Below, one piece after another: positions 41,101-50,026 of a stretch of DNA of 64,000 nucleotides; the stretch's first letter is position 1, and each line of letters opens with the position of its first letter. The stretch covers positions 1 to 64,000 of the forward strand of contig CAWHBN010000022.1 in NCBI GenBank assembly GCA_963827705.1. Direction: 5' to 3'. Made by a program: the position numbers and the translations under genes. This DNA comes from JACDAN01 sp963827705 (GTDB lineage: Bacteria > Actinomycetota > Thermoleophilia > Gaiellales > Gaiellaceae). Below the pieces are notes generated by a model. That model was not told the DNA's origin and did not search any database. It saw nothing but the letters and a program-made list of their open reading frames with translations.

Positions 41101-41397
41101 GGCAACGGCCGCGGCCCCGATGATGACCCGGCGGCGGCGCGAAGCACGGCGCGAGTTCGTGTACTCCGGAGTCACGCTCCCCCTCTTGCGCGTAATCCGC
41201 TCTCCAAGCGCCGCCCAGGCGCCGGATATCTTCAGGAGCAGGCGACGGACGACGCCCGGTTTGTCGGCGAGGCTCTCCTCGAGCCGGCTCACGATCTCGG
41301 CGTTCAGGCTTCGACCCGACTCCTCGGTCGCGTCAGTGAGCCGCTCGCGGAGATGCGTGGGCATCCTGAGCAGAAACCGATAGATCTCCCCCGCCAT
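38119..41397 (-). CDS. Membrane-tethered RHH DNA-binding / Asp-box beta-propeller protein 2
   Basis: Paralogue of the 34886 protein, 1092 residues. The RHH at residues 1-48 is almost the same (YRFLLRMP, HLRERLTDATEESG, RSLNAEIVSRLEESL). A longer basic linker (NSRRASRRRRV) leads to a membrane segment at about 91-112. The exported part has Asp-boxes (SKDGGNHW, STDGGQTF), the turns YAGTGEPNTC and GAQDNGSW, and a QSCCTG cysteine pair at the place matching SVCCTG in protein 1. It ends in FGAWTLKLS without the acidic tail. ATG start, no ribosome site; the predicted -10 ends 11 bases upstream. Same proposed role as protein 1. Confidence 0.85.
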   Translation of the reverse strand: MAGEIYRFLLRMPTHLRERLTDATEESGRSLNAEIVSRLEESLADKPGVVRRLLLKISGAWAALGERITRKRGSVTPEYTNSRRASRRRRVIIGAAAVAVLATTALAVGALMFDPSSQTAAPAGMLGEAAREVPSAALRQKLAPSTRYAPAEPQYEGGEETGDGALDWQMHAVPGIDIPLAAITGSQSDWKTLKTRGNSAGKLGDHGKWTNLGPDTAIYPLNQFRNRYVYVPNEYVAAGRTAHSVIDPNCGPASCRYWIANAGGGIWRTDNVFAAEPKWEYVSSEFQHNNTAALELDPNDASSDTLYAGTGEPNTCRSGCLAGVGLYKSKDGGNHWSGPIGAQYFSGRGIGSIQVKPGDSSTIFVGSGAQGSRGISQSCCTGVDRGANIPGAPHFGLWRSTDGGQTFTLVNQGNATNCTDSTPTQVFNGLTPCSPRGARRVHFDPVDPSTVYATFGAKGIWRSNSNGDPGTWVQIFAPRGGSTSPATGADVERAEFDVVALPDGATRMYVGVGSGSGQTARFFRSNSVRTGAATFTELTNSTSAGYCDPQCNYDNYVYVPRKADGSAHSPDTVYLLGANDYNQAAQGTSNGRAVLLSTDAGASFTDMTYDDAAPLQPHGIHPDQHSITTDPNDWKRFVETSDGGVIRSNGVFVDDSAQCSIHGLTPGRLATCQQVTRRIPERLESINKGLNTLHFYQMTFNPNRPGELAAGAQDNGSWMSVPGTKTWIETFVADGAFNGFDATDANYSMFSWQNGAIAALDEPRNQEAGFWIADTLRTALANPFRYDRELSAFIAPTVFHPKVSKRMHTGREHVFRSLNGGVNPAFPYADVKEHCNVWFGDGDIDENGTYERPIDVCDDWKAMGAPGHLGRLTYGPAAACPPAANPAAAWTVPCTAPFPWGDDRSGGHVSFNEPAPSDASVVWAATSGGRIFVTTNASSSDPSTIAWQRIDPTSSVDPPRYPSDVYVDPSDPTHAYITYSGYNHVTPDTPGHIFEVRFNRGTGTATFTRLDGSGPHALGDLPISSIERDERKGVLYAGSDFGVVQRQNANTGWTEAMPGLPTTNVPHLKIDQQNGVMYVTTHGFGAWTLKLS

Positions 41398-41408
41398 AGG
41401 CGACGGCC

Positions 41409-41446
41409 ATATTGGATGATCTTGGCCTCAATATCAAGTCGATATC
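41409..41446 (-). promoter_or_regulatory. Promoter and GATATC boxes of propeller gene 2
   Basis: On the minus strand TTGATA (-35) is followed by 17 bases and CAATAT (-10), 11 bases before the ATG. Plus-strand boxes are AATATC at 41430 (overlapping the -35) and GATATC at 41441, 11 bases apart. The gap is shared with the divergent small secreted gene at 41479. Confidence 0.5.
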
Positions 41447-41478
41447 GCAACCCGGCGCGCGTTGGCATACTCCGCGCC

Positions 41479-41844
41479 GTGCGACGAGCCGCTCCGCTCC
41501 TCGCTGCAGCGCTCGTGCTGCTCGCGCTGGTTCCGACCGGAACCGCGGTCGACTCGACTGCGGCCGGCAAGGCCAGGCTCCGGCTCCTTGATCCTGCGCC
41601 CGTCACGGTCCGTGGAACAGGCTTCGCCGCTGGAGAGCGTGTTTCCGTCAGCGTGCGCGGCCTGGGCGGCATGACGCGCAAGAGCGTGACCGCCGGGCGT
41701 CGAGGCGGCTGGACCGCCACCTTCCGCAACCGCGCCTATCAACCCTGCGGCGGGCTGATCGTCAGCGCCCTCGGCAACCGCGGCTCGCGGGCCGGGCTGA
41801 AGCTGCCGCCCGCGCTCTGTCCCCCGCCGCCGCCGGTGCCGTAG
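41479..41844 (+). CDS. Small secreted protein, paralogue of the one at 34475
   Basis: A 121-residue protein with a signal peptide (VRRAAPLLAAALVLLALVPTGTAV) and a beta-rich mature part: VRGTGFAAGERVSVSV, then ALGNRGSRAGLKLPPALC and a Pro-rich tail. It shares blocks with the 34475 protein. It diverges from propeller gene 2, so the two could share regulatory boxes. GTG start; function unknown. Confidence 0.65.
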   Translation: MRRAAPLLAAALVLLALVPTGTAVDSTAAGKARLRLLDPAPVTVRGTGFAAGERVSVSVRGLGGMTRKSVTAGRRGGWTATFRNRAYQPCGGLIVSALGNRGSRAGLKLPPALCPPPPPVP

Positions 41845-41847
41845 AAC

Positions 41848-41877
41848 GAGAGAGACCGCCTTTCGGCGGCCTCTCTC
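41848..41877. terminator. Intrinsic terminator between convergent genes
   Basis: GAGAGAGACCGCC and GGCGGCCTCTCTC pair around TTTC with one A-C mismatch that becomes a G-U pair when read on the minus strand. It lies between the small secreted protein gene and the third propeller gene. Confidence 0.7.
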
Positions 41878-41898
41878 CTGAGCGCCTAGGCGGGCGAC

Positions 41899-44897
41899 CT
41901 AGTCATCGTCATTGCCGCCGCCGTGCCCTCCACGACCAAGGATCAGGCGGTAGCCGCCGCGACCGTGGGTGGCCGCGTAGATGACGCGCTTCGAAGTGCC
42001 CGGGATGTTCGCCTGGGACAGCTCGTAGATCGCCACCTCCGGCAGACCGCGGTCCGCGTCGACCCAGTTCGTCCCGCCGGCCGGAAGCCGGAGCACGCCC
42101 CAGTCGTACGCGGCGTAGAGGTCACCGGTCGGAGCATCGAGCTCGACGTCCGTGATCGGCAGGTCGCCGAGGTTCCCGCTCAGGTCGGTCCACGTCGCCG
42201 TCCCGGTCGCCGGGTTGTAGACGGCCTTGAACACGTGGCCGGGCTGGCCGGGCGAGTAAGCCTCGTAGCCGGAGAACGAGATGTACGCGGTGTTTCCGGT
42301 CGCGTCCCTCGGGTCGACCGAGATGCCGCTCGGGAACCGCCGCGGCTGAAGCGGCGTGTCGATCCGCTTGAACTCGACGTCACTCTGCCGCTCGTTGAAG
42401 CCGGTGCCGCAGCAGTCCGGCTCCTGCACGACGGCAGCAGCGTTGGTCGAGTCCGCGTTCTTCGTCACCCAGATGCGACCGCGGCGCGTGCCGGCCCAGA
42501 GTGTGCCGTTGTTCGTCTTCGCCCGCTCGATCGCCACGATGTAGCTGGCGCCGGAGGGCCCGCCCTTGTCGGTCGGATTGTCAGTGCCCAGTGACAGGGC
42601 GCTGCCCTGTCCGAGCTTCATCCAGTCGCCGCACCCCGAGTCGACGCCGGTGTTGAGCGCGCCGGAGCGGGGGCCGCCGAGAACGTTGCAGTTGTTCTCG
42701 AGGAAGTCCTTGTCACCGCCGGCGTTCCGCGTCCTCCACACGCCCTCGGAGCCGGTGAACGCCGTCTCGGAGACGACTGGGTCGGCCGTGAAGGGGATGT
42801 AGAAGCCGGAGGCCTCTGGCGAGAACAGGATCGGGTCATAGATCCACGACCACCACTGCGGGTCGTTCCCGCGGAAGTTCACGTCGCCCTGCTGGGCGAA
42901 ATAGGTGTGGTAGCGGATGTTGGCCTGCTTCGCGTCGATGCCGGACTGACCGCCGTCACCGGAGACGAAGTTGAGCCAGGTCCCGCTGCCGCTGAAGCCG
43001 AGCGTCCCGTTGTCCTGGGTTCCGCCGATGGCCTCGCCGAGCGGGTTGCTCGGGTTCGGCTGCAGATCCTGGAACTGCAGCGTCCGCAGGCCTGCATTCA
43101 TCGTGATCAGGTTGTCCGGGATGAAGGACAGGAACATCTGGCATTCGGCCAGGTTGAGCCCAGAGAGGTTGCGGTCGGGCTCGGAGCAGTCCGACGAATC
43201 GTTCACGTAGCGTGCCGCTCGTCCGGACCACTCCGCCGTCGCTTCCGATGAACAGGACGTCCGGGTCCTTCGGGTTGAAGGCGAGGATCTGCACGTCGGG
43301 GTGGTTGGCCTCGAACGGATCCTTGGCCTCGCCCGACATGTCCGTGAAGAGCTCGCCTGCATTGCGGGAAAGCATGATGTTGCGGCCGTTCGACTTGTCC
43401 GCGCCGGCGTAGGGCGGGAGCTCGCCGTACTGGGTCTGGCCGCCGATCATCACCACGTCCGGGTTCTTCGGGGACACCGCGATCGGCATGTCGTACGAGC
43501 ACTGCGCGGAGCAGATGTCGAACGAGCTGTAGCCCGGAGTTCCCTCGCGTCGGGCTCGAGAGCATCTGGAACGCCGGCGTCGCCGCCCGTGCGTCGTCGG
43601 AGCGAAGCACGCGCGAGCCGTCGGCGATGGAGCCGCCGGGGCCTGCGACCTCGTTCCGGCCGTCGTAGACGTAGAGCCGGGTCTTGCCGTTCGCGAGCTT
43701 CGCCGCGGCGACCTCGTAGCGAATGCCGAGGCCGGCCGGATCGGGCCCGGTTCCCGCGTAGATGTTCTGCGGCGCGCCCGCGCCGGTCAGGCGGAAGACG
43801 CCGTAGTCGAACATCGTGAAGTAGAGCGTGTTCGCGTCGGCGGGGTCGTACTCGATGTCGGTGACTCCGCCCTTGAAGAAGTCGCTCCCGTTGGGCGTGT
43901 TCGGGTTCACGGGATCCTGAGGCAGGTTGAAGCGCAGCTGGAAGCTGGCTCCGCCGTCCGTGGACTCGTACAGCCCGATCGTCGGAGCGCCCGGCGGCGT
44001 GAAGCGACCACCGGAGACGCCGGAGCCCGCGTGGCGGGCCACCGTCGTGCCGATGAAGATGTGCCGCGGGTTCTTCGGGTCGACAGCGATCTCGCCGATG
44101 CCCCGATCCTTCGCGACGGCGTAGCTGCCCGGAACGAGCTTCCAGTGCTCGCCGCGGTCGGTGGACTTGTAGAGGCCGAGACCGGCCTCGCTGTCGCCCG
44201 AGCCGCTGGGCTCACCGGTGCCGACGTAGATCGTGTGGCCGGACTTGTCGGTCGGGTCGATCAGCAGCGCGCCGATCGACGTCGTGTCCAGCCCCTTGTC
44301 GAGCGCCTTCCAGTGCGGGCTGCGGCTGAGCGCGTTGTCGGTGCGCCAGACACCGCCGCCCGCAGCGCCGACATAGAGCCGGCACTGGTGCGAGTCGCAC
44401 TTGGGGTCGGCGACCATCGCCGTCAGGCGACCGGACCACTGGGTCGGGAGGCCGTTGTTCTGCGTGGCCTCGCGGGCGACGTCGAGCGTGAAGGGCCCGA
44501 CCTCCTCCCAGCGGCGACCGCGACTACGCCCGTCGTCATCGGCGTTGTTGTTGTGGCGGCGCATCGCAGCGAGCGCGCCCTGAAGCTGGGCCACTGCCAC
44601 CGTCTTGTGCGGGAACGCGAGGTCGGCGTACGCCTGCTGGGCGAAGCCGTTGACGATCTCGCGGGATGCTTCACGGCCGCGCGCACCTTTCTCGCGCGCA
44701 ACCGGCACGGGAATTCCGAAGCTCTCGCGTCCCGAGTACTGGTACGCGAGCGCCTCACGTGCCAACGATCCGGCCACAGGCCCGGCTGCTGCCGAGCTGC
44801 TGCTACCGGCCGGCCCCAGTTTGACCGCGGCTGCGAAGGCGGCAGTGATGACCACCAGCACGCAGACGGCAACGAGGGCGAATGTCTTCTTTCGCAT
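41899..44897 (-). CDS. Secreted Asp-box beta-propeller protein 3, no RHH domain (two frameshifts)
   Basis: Third paralogue, about 1000 residues when two breaks are joined. It begins with a hydrophobic export segment (KKTFALVAVCVLVVITAAFAAAV) instead of the RHH domain. The propeller keeps GGGVWRTDNALS, STDRGEHW, STDGGASF, GTQDNGTLG and a DCCGTG pair. The C terminus ends in HGGGNDDD, partly acidic like protein 1. Frames change near 43550 (before GTPGYSSFDICSAQCSYD) and near 43212 (before RYVNDSSDCSEP). ATG start at 44897; upstream is a good promoter with GATATC boxes. It could be a secreted partner or decoy of proteins 1 and 2. Confidence 0.75.
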
Positions 44898-44947
44898 GCT
44901 GTCCCCTGTCTCCGAGGGTCGTAGGCGATTTCGACGCTGGGCGCGTT

Positions 44948-44999
44948 GATATCACCCTGATAGAGGTTTATTTATCTCGACTCCTCGATCCGATGTCAA
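44948..44999 (-). promoter_or_regulatory. Promoter and GATATC boxes of propeller gene 3
   Basis: On the minus strand TTGACA (44994-44999), 17 bases, then GATAAA (44971-44976). Just downstream lies TATCA-GGG-TGATA, an inverted repeat that contains GATATC (44948) and GATAGA (44959), 11 bases apart. A protein bound there would overlap the transcription start. Confidence 0.55.
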
Positions 45000-45018
45000 G
45001 TGCTGACTGTCGGAATGA

Positions 45019-45044
45019 GAAGGGCCGCCCGAAGGCGGCCCTTC
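45019..45044. terminator. Intrinsic terminator after the metallopeptidase gene
   Basis: GAAGGGCCGCC pairs perfectly with GGCGGCCCTTC around CGAA, 23 bases beyond the reconstructed stop codon at 45067. This supports the reading that the peptidase ends in YSLTVTRK rather than running through the hairpin. Confidence 0.8.
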
Positions 45045-45066
45045 AACACAGCGATGCGAGGGTCGG

Positions 45067-47447
45067 TTACTTCCTTGTCACGGTCAGCGAGTATCGGCGC
45101 GTAGTCGGTGATCGTCTCCGTCGGCTCGTCGTACATGACGATCGCACCGACGAAGTCGGCCCTCACGCCGCCGAGGACCTTCTGGAGCTCCTGTCCCGTC
45201 ACAGTTGCGTCGAAGTTGCGGTTCAGACGCAACCGCGTGATCGCCACTGGGCTCGAGCCCTGGGTCTTCCAGGCCACGAGCTGCACGGTGAACCCGTTCA
45301 CCTCGAGCGGGTTGACCTCGGTCGGCGACATGCCAGCCGGTGAGGCTGGAGCCGTCGGAGATCGTCGTGCCGCCGATCGCCACGTCATCGACCCAGAAGC
45401 CGGCGGGCGTGTTCGGATCGGTGCCCTGCGCGGACGGGTCGTTGATCGTGCGGAAGGAGAGCAGGACCGTCTGGCCCGCATACGCGGCCAGGCTGCAGGT
45501 CTGCGCGCTTGAAGCCGCCCGAGTCACCGCTGAAGCCCGGCAGGTTCGCAACCACGGCCGGAATGGCGCCGGGGTTGTGATCCGTGCGGGTGTCGGTGCA
45601 GGTGAGGCTCTGGTACGTCTCACCGCCGTCCCTCGAAACCTGGACGTAGCCGAAGTCCCACGGACCGCCGGCGTCCTCTTCGAGGTTCCAGCGCGCGTTG
45701 AACGTCAGGCTCGCGCCTGCGCCCGTCGGAACAGGCAACGGAGCGCACGATGGCCTCGTCGCGGTTGTCGCCCGTGCCCGAGTACAGGGCCGGGTCGCCG
45801 GCCGCGCCAGGCGGGTTCGGATCGACCGTCCAGTCGTGCGGTCGCGGCGTATGCGTTGCCGCGCCGTTGAACTGCAGCGAGCCGATGTCCTTGACACCGA
45901 GCGGGCCGCTCCCGTCACGGAGCCGGACGTAGTCCGAGCCGTTCGGCGGAGCACCGGGCGTCGAGAACGCGTGCGGGTTGTTCCAGTCGATCGTCGCGTC
46001 CAGGGTCGGCGTCTGGTACCGCGACTTGGTGACCACCCTCAGGTTCCTCCCTCGGTCGAGCAGGCCGTCGACGGCGACCATGGCTGCCCAGTTGTGGATG
46101 ATCTCCTGCGAGTCACGCCGGGAACCGGCCTGTGCGAGGACGACGTCCAGACCGGCCAGCCCGATGGCGTCCTCGCGGTGCAGGCGGGTCATGAAGCCCG
46201 TCCCGAACTGCCCGTGGAGGTACTCCATCATCGTGTACGCCGCCCCGTAGTCGCAGAGAATCTCGGCGTCGCCCTGGTCGCCCCAGAGCGTCAGGGAGTT
46301 CTCCGGCCCGCTTGCTTCACGCGGGATCGGGTTGAAGGTCGACGACTGCCGCAGCCAGCCGAGGAAGCACTGGACATGGTTGTCGAAGCCCTTGACCGTG
46401 ACGGGGCGGGACGGCTGGACGTAGCCGGTCACCGTCTGCGCCCAGTCCGAGAGGCCCTCGTTCACCCAGCTGAGCTCCGCGTCGTTCTCGTAGTACTCGA
46501 GGAGATGCTGGTACTCGTGGGCGAAGACGCCCTCGTACAGGAACGGCCGACCGACGGCGTTCGTGCACGGGTCGGACGACGGCGCGTGCGGCGGGTCTGC
46601 ACCGGTCAGGTGGAGCCAGTCGTACGCGTCGATGGTCATGATGTTCCGGTCGAACAGCTCGTTCAGGCCGGACGAGAAGAAGCCGGCGATCCGCGTGAGG
46701 CTCTGCGTGTTGTTCAGGTTGTAGAAGTTCGTCGTCCCGAACGTTGTCGATGAGCGCCACGACGTCGTCGCCGTCACCCGTCGGATCGGCCGTGAAGCCT
46801 TGGAACGGCGGTCCCTCGCTGCCCGGCGTGAAGTGACTGCCGTCGCGGTCCGGAGCGACGCTGAAGACATCCGACTCGGTCGGAAGCATCACGTCGTCGA
46901 ACTGCTGTGCGAGGTAGTTCACCTGGGCGTCCGTGATCGTCGTGCGAACGCCGTTCCGGCAGTCGCCGGCAAGGAAGTCGAGACCTATCGCGCTTCCACC
47001 CGGTAGGGCACGCGCCACCGGGCTCGCAACCCAGACCTCGATGTTGTCCCGCCTCGCCCGGAGCGTGAAGCGCTTCCGGTAGAAGCCGAGCGTGTCGTCG
47101 AGGGCAAGCCAGATCCGCTCCTCGCCGATCGTCGCCGGGTGGTTCATCAGCTTGATGCCGGCCCGGCGGAGGAGCTTCTTCCGAAGCGCCTTGTTCAGCG
47201 CCTTTCGCTTGATCTTCAGGTCGACGACCTTGCCGTCCGGCCTCACGTACGGCACTCGGCCGCCGTAGAGGTTCGAGCCGACGTCGATCAGGCCGCCGCC
47301 CCGCTTTGCCTTGAGTGCGTCACTGCCTCCCGACGCCCCGGAGGCGCCCACCATGAGCGCGCCGAGCGCGACGAGAGCAGTGACGGCAACGAGCCCGGCG
47401 CGCCAACCAGCCCAGCGCCCGGGCATCCGTGCCTTACGTGCTTGCAA
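45067..47447 (-). pseudogene. Secreted immune-inhibitor-A-like zinc metallopeptidase (five frameshifts)
   Basis: About 790 residues if five breaks are joined. The TTG at 47447, with GGGGAGGGG upstream, is the best start. A hydrophobic export segment (GLVAVTALVALGALMVG) follows a basic N terminus. The zinc motif is HEYQHLLEYY, and a downstream NEGLSDWA supplies the third ligand, as in gluzincin-type peptidases. The C terminus has a lectin-like beta domain (GFWVDDVAIGGTTISDG) as in M6 immune inhibitor A. Breaks lie near 46730, 45740, 45508, 45330 and 45085. Five in one gene means either real decay or a poorly assembled patch. All motifs remain. It belongs to the GATATC-box cluster. Confidence 0.65.
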
Positions 47448-47479
47448 TGTTTCCCCTCCCCAAATCGGTTCCATCAGAA

Positions 47480-47502
47480 GACGCCGCGTCCTCAGCGGCG
47501 TC
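47480..47502 (-). other. Hairpin in the predicted 5' untranslated region of the metallopeptidase gene
   Basis: GACGCCGC pairs with GCGGCGTC around a 7-base loop. It lies between the predicted promoter and the ribosome site. It could stabilise the message or limit translation. Confidence 0.4.
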
Positions 47503-47515
47503 TCGATCGGAATGG

Positions 47516-47544
47516 ATGATGCGATATCGGCCGGGAGTTGTCAA
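47516..47544 (-). promoter_or_regulatory. Promoter of the metallopeptidase gene with an internal GATATC box
   Basis: Minus-strand TTGACA (47539-47544), 17 bases, CATCAT (47516-47521). The spacer contains GATATC at 47523-47528, where a bound protein would block RNA polymerase. This links the gene to the same boxes as the propeller genes. Confidence 0.5.
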
Positions 47545-47570
47545 CGGACTACCCGGCTGGCGCGAGGGAT

Positions 47571-48899
47571 TTACTCGTGCGGCTTGGCCATGGCGCGGTA
47601 GTCGAGCGCCTTCTCGAGCGTCTCCTCGTCGACGCCGGCCTCTCGGGCGACCTCGCGAAGTGGGCGGCCGCTCTCCGCGGTGACCTTCACGATCTCCGCG
47701 ACCTTGTCGTAGCCGATGTACGGGTTGAGCGCGGTCGCCGCGGAGAGGGTCAGCTCGGCGTAGCGCTCGGCGTTCTCGCGGTTCGCCTCGATCCCGTCCA
47801 CGCACTTCTCCGCCAGGAGCCGGGAGGCGGCAGCGAGGAGCCGGATCGACTCGAGCAGGTTCCGGGCGAGCAGCGGGACGAAGACGTTCAGCTCGAGGTG
47901 GCCCTGCATGCCGCCGACGGTGATCGCGGTGTCGTTTCCGATCACCTGCGCGGACACCTGGGTCACGACCTCGGGGATGACCGGGTTGACCTTCCCGGGC
48001 ATGATCGAGCTGCCCTTCTGGAGCTCGGGAAGCATGATCTCGGCGAGACCGGCTCTCGGGCCGGAGCCGAGGAGGCGGAGGTCGTTCGCGATCTTCGTCA
48101 ACGACACGGCGACCGTCTTCAACGCGCCGGAGGCCTCGACGAGCCCGTCGCGCGCCGCCTGCGCCTCGAACGGGTCGGCGGGTGGCGCGATGGTGAGCCC
48201 CGTCTCCTCCGAGAGGAGCCGCCGGACGCGCTCGGCGAACTCCGGGTGGGTGTTCAGGCCGGTGCCGACAGCGGTCCCGCCGAGCGGGATCTGTCCCACG
48301 CGACCGAGCGTGTCCCGCACCCGGGCGGCGCCTTGGCGCACCTGCGCCGCATAGCCCGAGAACTCCTGGCCGAGCATCACCGGCACCGCGTCCATCAGGT
48401 GCGTTCTGCCGGACTTGACGACGTCGTCGAACTCCGTCGCCTTGCGCTCGAGCGAGTCCCCGAGCTGCTCGAGCGCCGGCAGGAGGTCGTGCGTCAGCTG
48501 CTCCAGCGCCGCGAGGTGGACGGCGGACGGGAAGACGTCGTTGGAGGACTGGCCCATGTTGACGTCGTCGTTCGCGTGGACGTCCTCGCCTGCGAGTGCA
48601 GCGAGGACCTCGTTCGCGTTCATGTTCGAGGAGGTCCCGGAGCCGGTCTGGAAGACGTCGATCGGAAACTGGTCGTCGAGCTCGCCGGACGAGACGCGCT
48701 CGGCGGCCGCGGCGATGCGCTCGGCCTTGTCCGCGTCGAGGAGGCCGAGCTCCGCGTTCACCCGTGCCGCGGCGCCCTTGATCCGGCCGAGCCAGCGTGC
48801 GACGGAGGCGGGGATCGGCTCACCGGAGACGGTGAAGTTGGCCACCGCCTTGCGGGTTTCGCCGCCCCAGAGCTCCCTCCGCGTCTCGACGTCGGTCAC
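47571..48899 (-). CDS. fumC: Fumarate hydratase, class II
   Basis: TCA-cycle enzyme that interconverts fumarate and malate. The 442-residue protein has DVFQTGSGTSSNMNANEV, MGQSSNDVFPSAVH, SGRTHLMDAVPV and the superfamily signature GSSIMPGKVNPV. The GTG at 48899 (VTDVETRRELWGGET) is chosen because the sequence upstream is unrelated. Class II enzymes need no Fe-S cluster. It stands beside a ferredoxin-NADP reductase on the same strand. Confidence 0.93.
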   Translation of the reverse strand: MTDVETRRELWGGETRKAVANFTVSGEPIPASVARWLGRIKGAAARVNAELGLLDADKAERIAAAAERVSSGELDDQFPIDVFQTGSGTSSNMNANEVLAALAGEDVHANDDVNMGQSSNDVFPSAVHLAALEQLTHDLLPALEQLGDSLERKATEFDDVVKSGRTHLMDAVPVMLGQEFSGYAAQVRQGAARVRDTLGRVGQIPLGGTAVGTGLNTHPEFAERVRRLLSEETGLTIAPPADPFEAQAARDGLVEASGALKTVAVSLTKIANDLRLLGSGPRAGLAEIMLPELQKGSSIMPGKVNPVIPEVVTQVSAQVIGNDTAITVGGMQGHLELNVFVPLLARNLLESIRLLAAASRLLAEKCVDGIEANRENAERYAELTLSAATALNPYIGYDKVAEIVKVTAESGRPLREVAREAGVDEETLEKALDYRAMAKPHE

Positions 48900-49000
48900 G
48901 ACGCCAAGGGTATCGAGCAGGGGGCGCCTGAGCCCATCACTCGAACGAGGGATGACCGCGTGATGCGCCCGCCGCGCGCTAACCCACGCTGAGGGAGGGG

Positions 49001-50004
49001 TCAGTCGGTGGAGTACTTCGGCTGGACCTTTTCGCCGCGGATGGCGGCGATGGCGTTGTTGGCGGCGATTGCCGCCTCGCCCATCCCAACCGTGATCAGC
49101 GTGATCTTGCCGGGATACCCGGCAACGTCTCCGGCCGCGTAGACCCCGGGCATGGACGTCTCGCAGGTCATGGGGTCGATCCCGATCTGGCGCTTGCCCT
49201 CCAGCTCGAGCCCCCACTCCGCGATCGAGCCGAGGTGGGAAACGAAGCCGAGGAGCGTGATCAACGCTTCGCAGTCGTACCGCTCGGTCTCGCCGGTCGC
49301 AGTGTTCTCGATGCTGACCGCCTCCAGGCTCCCGTCGCCGTGGACGTCCCGGACTTCGTGCGGCGTGAGGATACGGACGGCGCCCTCCGACTCGAGCTTG
49401 CGCGCCTCGTTCAGGGAGGACTCCAGCGCCCGGAACCGGTCGCGGCGATGGACGAGCGTGATCGGAAGGTCGGCCGTGTCCTGGAGGCCGAGCGTCCAGT
49501 CGAGCGCGGAGTCGCCGCCGCCGACGATCACGCAGCGCTTGCCCGCGAACTGCGCCTTCTCCTTGACCACGTAGTGGAGGCCCCGTCCAAGCCACGAGTC
49601 GATGTCGTCGACGCCGAGCCTGCGCGGCTCGAAGGCCCCGTGGCCCGCCGTGATGATCATCGCGCGGGAGAGGTAGGTGTTCCCCGCGTCCGTCGTCAGT
49701 GCGAGCACGTCTTCGCCGTTCTGGCTGATCCGCTCGAGCGACTTCGCCTCCTCGCCGAGCCGCACGTCGGCGCCGTACTGAAGGCCCTGCTCCGCGCACA
49801 TGTCGACGAGCTTCTGGCCGAGGATCTTCGGGAACCCGCCACGTCGTAGACGTGCTTCTCCGGATACGTGGCCGCGACCTGGCCGCCGATCTGCTCCAGC
49901 GACTCGACGATGCGCACCGTCCCGTCGCGGTGGCCGACGTAGTAGGCGGCCGAGAGCCCGACGGGGCCCGCGCCCAGGATCGTGACGTCGACGACGTCGG
50001 TCAT
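49001..50004 (-). CDS. Ferredoxin-NADP reductase, thioredoxin-reductase-like (one frameshift)
   Basis: Flavoprotein passing electrons between NADPH and ferredoxin. The FAD site is VTILGAGPVGLSAAYY at the N terminus, and the NADP site is CVIVGGGDSALDWTLGL. It lacks the CxxC pair of thioredoxin reductase, as expected for this FNR type. PGVYAAGDVAGYPGKI closes the FAD domain. The frame breaks near 49840 in GCGGGTTCCC. Adding one G restores GFPKILGQKLVDMC, so a homopolymer undercount is the simplest reason. Confidence 0.87.
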
Positions 50005-50026
50005 GGCGCCGTGAATGCTAGTAGGG

